A stretch of 64,000 bases of DNA from Hygrocybe punicea. Its lineage: Eukaryota; Basidiomycota; Agaricomycetes; Agaricales; Hygrophoraceae. The notes below the pieces were generated by a model that searched no databases, was not told where the DNA came from, and saw only the letters and a program-made list of their open reading frames with translations. Below are positions 10,462 to 19,937 of the stretch, piece after piece. The stretch's first letter is position 1. The number at the start of each line of letters is the position of its first letter. Where the stretch lies: positions 4,650,001 through 4,714,000 of the forward strand of contig OY744467.1 of NCBI GenBank assembly GCA_963556145.1. The letters are read 5' to 3'. Made by a program: the position numbers and the translations under genes.

Positions 10462-12723
10462 ATGTTGCCAGCATGGGCGTCTACTTATGGTGGTAGGCGA
10501 TCTCACGACCAACCTCGGAGCGAAAGTAGCGGGTCCTCCGAGTCTCCCGACATTGAAGCTCGACGTCGTTCATCCAGCGAGGCTACGCCGCGACCAACAC
10601 CAGCGTCCTATCTTCAGCGCTTGGCTTCCGTGCCCGCACATGATTCCAACCACAGCCAAAATTTGACCCATTCCTCTGCAGCCGACGTCTCCAGTTCTTC
10701 TCGCAGACTAGGCTTCTTCACCGACAAGCTTTCCAGTTCACAGAGTAGTCACACCCTGGCCATGTCCGGATCAGGGCATAGTGCCAGCCAAAGGAGCGGT
10801 CTGGTTCCTGCCCTTCTTCACCCCCATACCCACTCGCGCGGTGATTCTGCTTTGACCGTCGCTTCAGTAACATCTCAATCGACAAACATGGCGTCGTTAT
10901 CTAGTACTTCGAACCTGAGCAAAGTACACAGTTCTCCATCCAAAGTGAGCCTTCATTCATTCGAACAGATTGCCCCATGGCGCTGCCATCGCGATGAGCT
11001 CAAATTACTTACCGATCACCTTTCATGCCAATTTCACTCACGCTATGCATTAAGGTGTCTTCCGGGCGAACCTATGACTCCAAGTTGGTTTCGCGCGAGA
11101 TGCACCGTCTTGGAGCACTTGCACAGGCACATCTTCCCGCGGCCCTTGCTCCTCCGCTCTCTGCGGCCGCGTCTTCTACTTCGCTTGCCCTACCCGGGCC
11201 TAGCAATATGTCGGTGGTAAATATCACCTCCGCCTCTGTTGGAGAGAATCCTTGGGGGTCACTGCACGTACACCTGTTGCCATTATTCAATGGCGAGCCA
11301 CTTAGGATACCAATGTGAGCCGGAACCCATGTCCGTCCCCTCAATATCAATATGATGTTGTACAGAGAGGACTTGAATATCTTTGTCAAGCGTCACATCC
11401 AAACTGTCGTATCACAATCACCATCGAAAACTCTTTCAACACTGGAGCATGATGCTTCAGAGTTGATCTCTGCAGGAATGGTCACGCTGAATGCGAAATT
11501 CGTAGGCCTTGAAGATGACAAGCTTTTAGGAAGGGTTGTGGAGATATGGGGATTTTTTTGGGATCAGGTTTTACCGTATGTTGAAGGGGTCAGTGGTTCT
11601 GCTAACGTTTCCCTACCCACTTATTCAATATTTAATATGGCATGTGCTAACACAGGTTCTCCTCCCTCTTCAAACCGACTCTCTTCTTTCTTCTCTCTAT
11701 CGTACGCCTAAAACTCACCGCAATTCTTCACCGACCCGTCAGAACCCCAAAGGTCCCATTCCGTCGTCTCTGAGTGGCCCCATCCAAATCTCAACCTATC
11801 ATATTGACGTTCGCACTGTCGCCCTAAAATCTTTTCGTGATAGGGTCGTCCTTGCACTCTTCCCCCGTCTTCATGCCCGGCTGTCGATGCCCAATAGAGA
11901 AGATGCCTTTCCCGAGAACTCAGAATACCAACAACCTAGGCTACAGCAGATGTGAGTCCCTTTCCGTTGGCCGCACTCGTTCATCCTGACAACTGACTTG
12001 TAAAAATCCAGGCTTCTGGTTTTGGCCTCCGTGAGTCGTCAACGTCCACCATCGTTTTCTCTTACAGCGCCTGCACCGCAACCCACCGCTGGCGAAGCTG
12101 CAATGGCCGATCTTCTGCGTGTACTCCGCGCGCCGCCATCTCAAAACCAGAGACCAATAGCTCACAACTCCAAACTCATGAATGGACAACAACTTTCCAT
12201 GCTAGCGCACGCACCCAACTTTTTGTGGGGTGGCCTGCCAAGAGATCGCAGAGGGCGTGTTGCCCAAAAGCAGAAAGGTCTGGCCAGTGGCGGGGAGGAT
12301 GGGGATTCGGAAGATGTCAGTGATACATTCGGAGACGGGGCTGAGACGCCGAGGAATGGTTTCGGAGCATCAACAATAGATGCCGAGCGGGAGAGAGAGA
12401 GGGAATTCTTGGAATCGCTTAGGTTTGTTCCTCCTGCCGTGCTTACCGCACAACTCACCAAATTTGTGATGGACAGAAGTCCTGATGTGGAGCTTCCGGG
12501 TGCACGGGCGAGTTTTGGTGGATGGGGACTTGGGGGTGGGATCGAAGACATCGGCAAGGCGGTTGAAGAGGACGATGAAGACGAGACTCTGGATTGGGAC
12601 CAGGCTCAGGTGAGCTGCATTTCTTAGCATCCGAGTCCTAATTCAGAAACGTATCAGGCTGTTGTAGAACGAATGGTAGGTATGAAGCCTGACCTTCCAC
12701 CAGAGACACGAAGGAGAACTTGA
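10462..12723 (+). CDS. BIT61: HbrB/Bit61-type TORC2 subunit
   Basis: Exons 10462-10944, 11055-11314, 11366-11588, 11656-11951, 12012-12609 and 12658-12723 give 642 codons (641 aa) in one frame. The first 160 residues are Ser-rich and low complexity. The HbrB-like domain follows: SSGRTYDSKLVSREMHRLG, LHVHLLPLFNGEPLRIPIED, then FFWDQVLPYVEGVLLPLQ, which is the hallmark of the Bit61/PRR5/HbrB family. Later come DVRTVALKSFRDRVVLALFP and an acidic tail. Family members are accessory subunits of TOR complex 2, which signals to AGC kinases and actin and, in Aspergillus, controls hyphal branching. The ATG at 10462 is the first in frame; a GTG at 10405 is in frame but not a eukaryotic start. The 110-bp first intron (10945-11054) is longer than the others and ends TTAAG, but it alone joins PSK to VSSGRTYDSKL. 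Confidence 0.88.
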
Positions 12724-12985
12724 CATGAGCGGAATGTCTCCACTGTCCATACCTATGATTACTGCGGCTGTCCCGTATCATATATTATTCATTTTGATGA
12801 CTTTCTGGTCTCTGGGATTTGGCATACGCAGAAGTGTGCCCTTCCACCATCGGTTTAACGTCCATCTCATTCGTTCACTACCGTATGGGCTTAGGCAAAT
12901 TCACGCGGATTTCTGGTACGTTTATATTCCATCCGAACCTTTTCAACTGTCTCGATTTCAGGCGTCAAGTTTACGACTTTGATGT
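12724..12985. other. Convergent 3' intergenic region
   Basis: A 262-bp gap between two convergent genes, expected to hold both 3' UTRs and polyadenylation signals. No coding sequence was seen. Confidence 0.4.
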
Positions 12986-14323
12986 CTATTCCAACGAATC
13001 CTCAGCAAATATGGCAGTCTTCGGCACCCCATCTGCTCTGATGACACCTCGATACATCCCCGCGCAATTCAACGGCATGGCCACTGTAACATAGAGGATT
13101 CCAGAACAAGTCAGGAGTTGAGTGGAGGAAAGCACAACTACACACCATTGCCTGCATTGTCTAGGGCGATAACTCCACCAATACCCCCGTTGCGACGAAG
13201 GTCTTCTATGGCATTTCTTGTGGCTTTCCGTAACGAGTTGTGTTGATTCCTAACATGGGAGGCAATTGTTGAAGATGTGGACAGTCGAATGAAGTACTAA
13301 CCATTTCATTAGCGCCAGCAATTAACAGGTTATAAAATTCACTCACATCACCGTTTCCGGTCCCAGAGATGCCTACGGCTCGTTTCTTGGCGTAATTCTT
13401 TCCCATTAATCGGTCCCAAATTCGTCTGCCCCACCCAACCACCCACTCCTCCGCCCAAAAGCCAGCACCCATCATCGGAGTGTCACCAATGCGCCCTACC
13501 AGCTTATTTGTGCGGCCACCCGTGGAGGTCGAGACAGCAATACACCCTCGCATGTCAAGTGCAATTGCTCCCACCGTCCCAGTGGGCAACTGATCGAGAT
13601 TGGAAAATGGGTCTGCCGGATTTGGCTTGTGACCAGGTGGGAAAGGCTCCTCGGGTAACCCGAGCTCCCGCCGGTGGGCCCTCCAGCGATCTTCAGTGAA
13701 GAAATATGATGGGTCAACGAGTTCTGTGCCGAGAGATTCCCCGATGGCTTCGGCTGTCTGTCCAGAGAGGAACGCGTGAGGAGCGAGAGTAGGACTGAGG
13801 TACAACGTGCGAGTCAAATGGGATGGGTTGCGCGTGCGGGTTAGAAGAGCAAGACCAATTCCCCGCCTAAACGATGGTATCGCGGCTTGTGACGCAGGAG
13901 GTTTAGAGAGCATTATCGATGCTTCCAATTCATTCTACAAACAATAATACGTCGATAGTTGAAAGCCTCCTGAGTTCATTGCGCACACATACCTTCCCAT
14001 CAACATTGAACACCGCGCCCTTTCCTGCATTGAACAAAGGGCAATCTGGGTTTTGTAATTGCTGGGTATTGTAGTTGGAAAAATGTCGCGAAAGGTACCG
14101 TCAAACCTTCCATCACAGTGACCGCTGCAACGGCTGCATCCATTGCCTCACCACCTGCATGAAGAATGTTGTAGCCAACTTGTAATGCTTCTCTTAGGGC
14201 AGTTCTATATTGAAGTGTTGGCTTTTGCCTTGATATCACGCCCGCGCCACCGTGAATGACGAGGACATGATTTTTCTTGTCGCAGACGGTTTTCGAAGGG
14301 TGCAACTTGTCATAGACGGCCAT
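12986..14323 (-). CDS. Isoaspartyl peptidase / L-asparaginase, threonine (Ntn) type
   Basis: Five exons on the minus strand: 14323-14107, 14045-13993, 13934-13347, 13296-13146 and 13083-12986; 369 codons, 368 aa. It opens with HVLVIHGGAG, the typical N-terminal strand of family PF01112, then GGEAMDAAVAAV and FNAGKGAVFN. The catalytic Thr is in TGTVGAIALD (about residue 210), where the precursor autocleaves before Thr to give alpha and beta chains. The beta chain has VGRIGDTPMMGAG, GISGTGNGDYFIR and GVIALDNAGNVAMPLNCAGM. The enzyme hydrolyses L-asparagine and/or beta-aspartyl dipeptides. An insertion of about 60 residues before the active Thr (ELGLPEEPFPPGHKPNPADP) is longer than in bacterial enzymes but common in fungi. 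The short exon from 13296 is needed to join GNGD to YFIRL; reading straight on would lose the family match. Start set at the first in-frame ATG, 14323. Confidence 0.9.
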
Positions 14324-14403
14324 AGGAGTGCTAGTCGACGCCAAGGTCAAAAAGCATTTCAAGTGCTGCAGTATAATATGTGTCGAGGAGAAAACAGTAA
14401 GCC

Positions 14404-14498
14404 GTCACTTTGCCGGAGTGGTTAACGGGATCGCCTGCTACTTTGTGGCAACTAGCGGTTGGGCTTTGCCCGCGAGTGTTCGAATCGCTCAGGTGACG
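14404..14498 (+). tRNA. tRNA-Ser(GCT) with a 13-nt intron
   Basis: The acceptor stem GTCACTT (14404-14410) pairs with AGGTGAC (14491-14497), followed by discriminator G at 14498. The D arm is GCCGGAGTGGTTAACGG. The anticodon stem ATCGC pairs with GCGGT (one G-T pair). The loop is CTGCTA plus A once 13 nt (CTTTGTGGCAACT) are removed at the canonical place one base 3' of the anticodon, giving anticodon GCT. The long variable arm TTGGGCTTTGCCCGC is diagnostic of class II tRNA-Ser. The T arm is GAGTGTTCGAATCGCTC. A T-run (CTTTTTT, 14499-14505) directly downstream is a Pol III terminator. It lies in the gap between the asparaginase and dynamitin starts. Confidence 0.9.
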
Positions 14499-14505
14499 CT
14501 TTTTT
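14499..14505 (+). terminator. Pol III T-run terminator of the tRNA gene
   Basis: Six consecutive T residues begin two bases after the tRNA discriminator base, the usual RNA polymerase III stop. A GG(T)6 microsatellite continues to about 14535. Confidence 0.7.
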
Positions 14506-14611
14506 GTTGGTTTTTTGGTTTTTTGGTTTTTTGGTTATAGGTTTGTCTATCACGTGCCACCTTTGAACGAGACTTGAGCCCTTTTTCAAGCCCCAAGCTC
14601 CAAGTTCCCTA

Positions 14612-16101
14612 ATGAGCGCGAACAAGTACGCCAATTTGCCAGATATTGTTGGTGTTCACCATTCCCAAGTTTTACTCTGACCGATACCTCTGCAGGACAC
14701 TGCCCCTGATATTTACGAAACGGATGATGTCTTTCCTTTGTCAACTGCAGCCGTGAGTTGTCTGTTCCAATACAGGCTGCACCATGCACAGCGATATGGA
14801 TGACGCGCCCAATGCGGATAGAAAGGTGATTCCAGTGACGAGGAGACTGCGTTACCAACGCGTTCGGTTGCAAAAGGGCGAAACGGTGAAGGTTCAGCGG
14901 GGAAAGAGGAACTGGACGCAAGCCACCTGATTGGGACTGAAGAGGCGAGTAAAAAATTTCGGAAGGCAGAGAGGAAGCGAGGTGCGTCCTCTCTACCGTC
15001 TTTCCGTTGCCCGTCATTGAAAAAGACCGTGCAGATAAACCCAGAACACGCTTCGCATATCCTCCATCACCTACCTCTCCAATTTCACCTACCGGTGTAT
15101 TAAATCTCTCTAACCCGCGTCCTGTCCCCCTCTCTCATCGTTTGCGAACCCTCCAAGCTGAGCTTTCAGCGCTGGAAACCGAACTCGCAGATCCATCAAA
15201 TCCTCTGTTGCACAAAGAGCGAGAAGAAGACAATGTAGACCCCGGGGAGCTTATTCGAGGATTGGTTGATGTCCGAACAAGACTTGAGAAGATTAGGCAG
15301 GGGAAGGAAGGAAGGGGAAAGTTGGTCGGGTTGGTCGTAGGCGGGGCTGATGAACCAGGTGAAGGGGATGAGCGGGATGAGATGAATGCAAAAAAGGGAA
15401 TCGGAGAAAGCGTGAAGGCGGGTGTGGAGATGGTAAAGGAAGATGTGAGCAATATTGTTGAGATGGACAGACGAGTCAGCGAGCTGGAGAAACTCGTTGG
15501 TTCATCCAGTGCAACATTAGATGAGGTACGTATCCCTTCCACTGCTAAAATATCAGCACTAATGTACTACATTGCATCTCAGGTATCACCGCTCCCACCT
15601 CCTCTACTTCCTCAAATCGCACGTCTCAATACTCAACTAACACTGCTTACACAACCCCGGCACATCGACTCCATCTCCCGGCGCCTCAAACTTCTTCTCT
15701 CCGATCTTGACCGCGCATCTGCATCCCAACAGCACCCCCATCGTCGTCACCCATCACACCCATCGCCCTCTCCGACGCCCCCTTCAGGTACCACATCCGA
15801 GACCCTTCTTCCCCTTCTCACCCGCCTGACTCCTTCACTCCCGCACATCCCGCACATCCTCACACGCCTGCGCACCCTCTCTGCGCTACACACTGCTGCT
15901 GGAGAGTTTCAGAGCACCCTCGAAATCCTGGAGAAGGAGCAGCATAAGGTGAGGGAAGCATTGGGAGGGTTACATGATGCTGTCAAGGGGATTGAAGCAA
16001 GCTTGGAGGGAAACCGAGGGGTTGTGAAGGGGAATGTGGAAGGGCTGGAAGAGAGGGTTGATATTTTGCTCAGGAGATTGGAGGAGGTAGGGAAGAAATG
16101 A
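14612..16101 (+). CDS. DCTN2: Dynamitin (dynactin subunit 2, p50)
   Basis: Exons 14612-14647, 14696-14752, 14822-14981, 15026-15525 and 15583-16101 give 424 codons (423 aa). The N-terminus MSANKYANLPDIDTAPDIYE followed by TDDVFP is the conserved dynamitin start, encoded in two tiny exons. KFRKAERKR, RTRFAYPPSP and SELEKLVGSSSATLDE follow, then PLLPQIARLNTQL and LTQPRHIDSISRRLK, the core of the family. The C-terminal half is coiled-coil (long heptads in FQSTLEILEKEQHKVREALG). Dynamitin holds the dynactin shoulder together and supports dynein-driven nuclear and organelle movement in hyphae. The first intron of 48 bp and the third acceptor (GATAG at 14817-14821) are set by frame and family match. 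Convergent with the peroxin gene downstream. Confidence 0.9.
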
Positions 16102-16247
16102 TACACTGGTTTTATGCAGAATAGTAAACAAGTTATTGTATACCTGAGATTTCCCTGTGTTGGAGATAAAAGCGCAATTGCCACATCAACACACTACAGC
16201 TATTGCTGTATTGACACCAGGCAACTATCGTAGAGTTACATAAAACA

Positions 16248-17914
16248 CTATGAGATGACACCAATACTGGCAGAGCCTTTACGAAGTGAATTTTGCATCC
16301 GTTGTCGAAGAGTCGATCTTTTATTTCTATCATTTTCACTTTGGCCAGCTTCGCTCACCTCAGTTGCGACTGGGTTAGCTCCTGGATTACTGTCCGCTGT
16401 CGTACCCATGGTTGTCAAATTGAATGGGTTCTGCAAGGTGGACTCCTCCGATAAAACGGTGCTGTTGCTCGAACGCTGGATCCCAACCACTTCATGTTCG
16501 ACAGCCGTCACGGTTTCACTCACAATAGCAACGCGTGCCCATCTCCTGTATCGCGTGAACTGCGGGGTGATCAATGAAACATGCAGCAGCAAACAAGCCA
16601 GAAACAGAAACAGAAACGTACTTTGCCCAATCCATTGTTGTTGCTTGAATTCTCCCATTTGTTGTCGCAGTATACCCATCCGTCAGCATCAGTAGAAGGT
16701 TCCTCCGACGTTGGATCGGGGTATTCGTCTATGGGCGGCTCATTTTCGTCTTTGTCATTGACAAGCGTGTTCGATCGACTTCCGCTGGCTTCCGACACGG
16801 TACCCGCTGGTTCTTTCACATTCGTTGCAATCTTGGCAATTTTACTCCGCGGTGGACTCTCCAAGTTTGGCTGTGGTATTTCTACCCGCCTCACCCGACC
16901 GTCTTCGTTCTTAACGAGTATCCTCCACTCACTTTCTTCCCACTTCCACGTCGCCGTTCTCTTGATCCGTCCACCCTTGCCATCCGGAAGGACTACGGAT
17001 GTTTGTTCTGGAAGCGTAAAGGCACTAGGCGGTGACACGGCGTGCTGTGTGTGGGAACACCACGAGGGGCGTTCTGCAGGCAGAAGTGCAGATGTCCAGT
17101 CGAGCGTCACCCACCAGCGCTGATTTTCATAAATCGTGAAGAGGAAACGGGCCTCATTGATAGGTTGAAGTGACGTAGACGTTGGTTGAGAGGATGGTAT
17201 CACCGGTGGTAGAGGTTGGCCTGCAAGTGTTGACCAGGTACGGTATACCGACCAGCGAACCCACGCACTCTCCCAGAGGTTATAGCGAATTACACGGGCC
17301 CAGGGGGCACGCCAAGACAGCAACAACGTCCCAGCTATGCCAACAAGAACTCGCAGTCGTACGAGATACGTGAGGAGCAGGTACGGCGGGTACAGTAGAG
17401 CGGCTACGCGGAGAAGAACAGCTATCGGTGTCACGGTGAAAGGGACATTCAAGAAGGATGGGATGAGGGCATTGATGGTGACCAAGTCGGATACTATCAC
17501 CTCTATGTCGTGTTCCGTGATGGGTGGTGCAATAAACCGGGGGCCTGTTGTCCACTTATTTATCGCGCACAGAAATAGAAGAGTAATTGGCAGAAAATAT
17601 CTTCCAGGACGGCGTCAGCATCCAAGGTACTGGACATGATTCGAAGGATTTGTTTACCGTAGGCTTGGTTCAGCAAGCAAACATACTCCCCACCATGCTC
17701 CCAGGGCAAGCCAGCTATCCAAGCGTGATGACTTCCAACTAACAATCTCTGCTAACTGACGGATTCGCGAGATATATGGCGCAAGTCCGACCAGCACTGT
17801 CGTCAGTGGTGTGGGTACAGTATTCAGAAAGTTGATTAAGATTGGCAAGGAAGGCCGGTTAGGGAGTGAGTCCCTCGATAACTCTAGCGCCGGCGGTGAG
17901 GATGGCGCAGGCAT
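16248..17914 (-). CDS. Pex24/Pex30-family peroxin with dysferlin domain
   Basis: Exons 17914-17658, 17600-16622 and 16559-16248 on the minus strand; 516 codons, 515 aa. The N-terminal third has several hydrophobic segments (for example PFTVTPIAVLLRVAALLYPP and VLVGIAGTLLL), fitting an integral ER or peroxisomal membrane protein. The dysferlin N part follows (ARFLFTIYENQRWWVTLDWT), then the diagnostic DADGWVYCDNKWE, then FTRYRRWARVA of the dysferlin C part, and a polar Ser/Asn-rich tail. PF06398 members (Pex23, Pex24, Pex28-32 in yeasts) organise ER-peroxisome contacts and set peroxisome number and size. Which yeast paralog it corresponds to cannot be told. A 62-nt intron (16560-16621) splits the dysferlin C motif. 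Its start is about 100 bp from the Gpi18 start on the other strand. Confidence 0.88.
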
Positions 17915-18015
17915 AGATCTGATGATGGCGTGAAAGATATCCTGGATAAACGTGGGCTGGGCGAGGACTGGGATGAATGATCATTTTGGGCACATCGCCG
18001 ACTCGGATTGTGTTT
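17915..18015. promoter_or_regulatory. Very short divergent promoter between peroxin and Gpi18
   Basis: The two genes start within about 100 bp (62 bp if Gpi18 starts at 17977). Both promoters and 5' UTRs must overlap here or lie in each other's first exon. No TATA element is evident. Confidence 0.4.
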
Positions 18016-19416
18016 ATGATTGAACCAACATCGACGAAGACCACCGTAAAACATATCCGACTCCTCGTCATCTTCGCGTTTGTATCTCGCGCACTGACTC
18101 TGCTGCTACTGGCTTTGTCGTCGTCCTTTCTGCCCCTCTTTGATTCATCCCCCAAAATCATCACGCAAACGAAATGGATCCTGCGTTGGGACGTTTTTCA
18201 CTTCGCTCACATCGCAGAGAAGGGCTACGTCTATGAATACGAATGGGCGTTCTTCCCTGGAACGTCTCTACTCATGCGGTTTACAGCGGAAGTTCTCCGT
18301 TTTGCAAATGGATCGAAAGGCACTCTGAAATGGGATAATTTCCTCATAGGAGGATCTTTGGCTGCTCTGGCTTGCGACACTAGTCATACTCTGTACCAGT
18401 TGACGTTGCACCATCTCCGCTCCCCATCCCTTGCCTTCCTTACATCTCTCTTATCATTATTGCCAAGCAGTCCTGCAACACTACGATCTACCGCTGACAG
18501 CGAGCCTTTCTTCACCTACCTGTCGTATAAAGGTGAGTAGCGCATGAAACCTACTGTTGGATGCTTGCTGACAGACCAACAAGGCATGTTGTGTTGTGCG
18601 CGCTCTCAGTGGTTGGCGGCTTCGGTATTGTTTGCTCTGGCTGGAATGTTCCGTTCAAATGGTATTCTCCTAAGCGGATTCATCGTCTGGGGTCTGAACT
18701 TGCAACCCATCCTTGATGGAAAAAAAGTTTGTGTGATACTTCTTGTCTTGTCTACTTTCCCACAGCCTACTGAAATATTCGCCCAGTTCTCAATAAAAAA
18801 TCTTTGCTATTCCTTCTTGCTATGTGGGATAACTTTCGCGCCGCTGATTCACCATCATTACGCTGCTTATGCCGCATTCTGCACCAAACCTCAGCCTGCC
18901 TTGTGGTGCTCGAATTTCCCACCGTCTATCTACTCACATGTCCAGGCCACATACTGGAATGTCGGTTTCCTCCGATACTGGACACTGCAACAACTTCCTA
19001 ATTTCATAATCTCTGCACCACCGTTAATGGCCCTACTCTATTTCTGCTGTTTCCACGTTAAACATAGCTTGATCCCTAAAATCCGTTCCAAAGTAGGTTC
19101 AAAACCGCCGGTAGAGGTCTCACAAGAATATTCCCCATCACGCTCGAGATCTTCCTCTGAATTGCATTTATCTTCTTTCCTCTCGCATTCTCTGACTCCC
19201 CATGCAGTACATGCACTTGTCCTCTGCACGACCCTCCTATTTGCCTCCCACACCCAAATAATCCTCCGTCTAGGCCCTTCGATGCCTATCACCTATTGGT
19301 CGGCGACATGGTTACTGGTTGCGCGGCCCCCCTGGGGACACTGGTGGGTCGCCTGGAGCGTTATTTGGGGAGCAATCTCCTTGGTCTTGTGGGGAACGTT
19401 CTTACCACCAGCATAG
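18016..19416 (+). CDS. GPI18: GPI mannosyltransferase 2 (PIG-V / Gpi18)
   Basis: Exons 18016-18532 and 18584-19416 encode about 449 aa. PF04188 hallmarks: LRWDVFHFAHIAEKGYVYEY followed by EWAFFPG (luminal loop with the WD..H active-site type motif), EPFFTYLSYKGMLCCAR across the intron, LAGMFRSNGILL, and PSIYSHVQATYWNVGFLRYW. Many hydrophobic segments fit a polytopic ER protein. The enzyme adds the second mannose to the GPI anchor precursor. A 60-nt stretch (18727-18786) has GT..AG ends, is phase 0 and contains no stop, so it may be a 3n intron; removing it brings the protein to about 429 aa and closer to the family there. ATG 17977 is in frame and 13 codons upstream; 18016 was preferred because the first membrane segment follows closely. 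Confidence 0.88.
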
Positions 19417-19937
19417 TTACAGTCCTCCAACGGTGAACACCCAGTTTACCAAATAACCACCAGCCAATTTGCTAATCCAGCCGCCCCCTACCTTGAAGCA
19501 ACCCCCAACCGGCTCCCCCAGTTCGATAGACAACATATCACCTCGAGCACCAAGCACTTATTCAAGAAGTGTTTATCATCGTGGTCTAAAATGCTTTCCA
19601 TTGCATGTGCTTCCTACCAATGAAATTTGAAGCCATGCTGCGATATCAGTCATTTGAGAGGGAACCAAGGTCGGCTGCGTATATTAGGTACCCTAGATGT
19701 CATGGACTCAATACATATTATCGTTGAGAAATATCACTACTCTGGTCGAAGGGGTGAATAATTCGGGGTGAAATTTTAGTTCGACCAAGGTTTGATACCG
19801 TGAACGTCAAAAAAGAACGTAAACTCGATTAGGAAACTATGCACAGGAGCTGGTCAAAACACTGAATGATAGGTGATTGGATTATTGACTGCCAAAATAC
19901 CATGTGATTGCTCAGCATCTTCGCTTCGGATGGGGAG
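19417..19937. other. Convergent 3' intergenic region, no gene seen
   Basis: A 521-bp gap between the stops of Gpi18 and the DUF3712 gene. It is AT-rich with no coding character or recognisable repeat. Confidence 0.45.

Noticed and set aside
13206..13346. Read-through of the asparaginase exon to a stop at 13206
   Set aside because: Two GT..AG introns here restore GNGDYFIR and the conserved C-terminal exon; the read-through end has no family similarity.
8186..14323. A biosynthetic or resistance cluster formed by the beta-lactamase-like hydrolase and the asparaginase
   Set aside because: They are separated by a TORC2 subunit gene and no synthase, transporter or pathway regulator is present; both families are common single genes in fungi.
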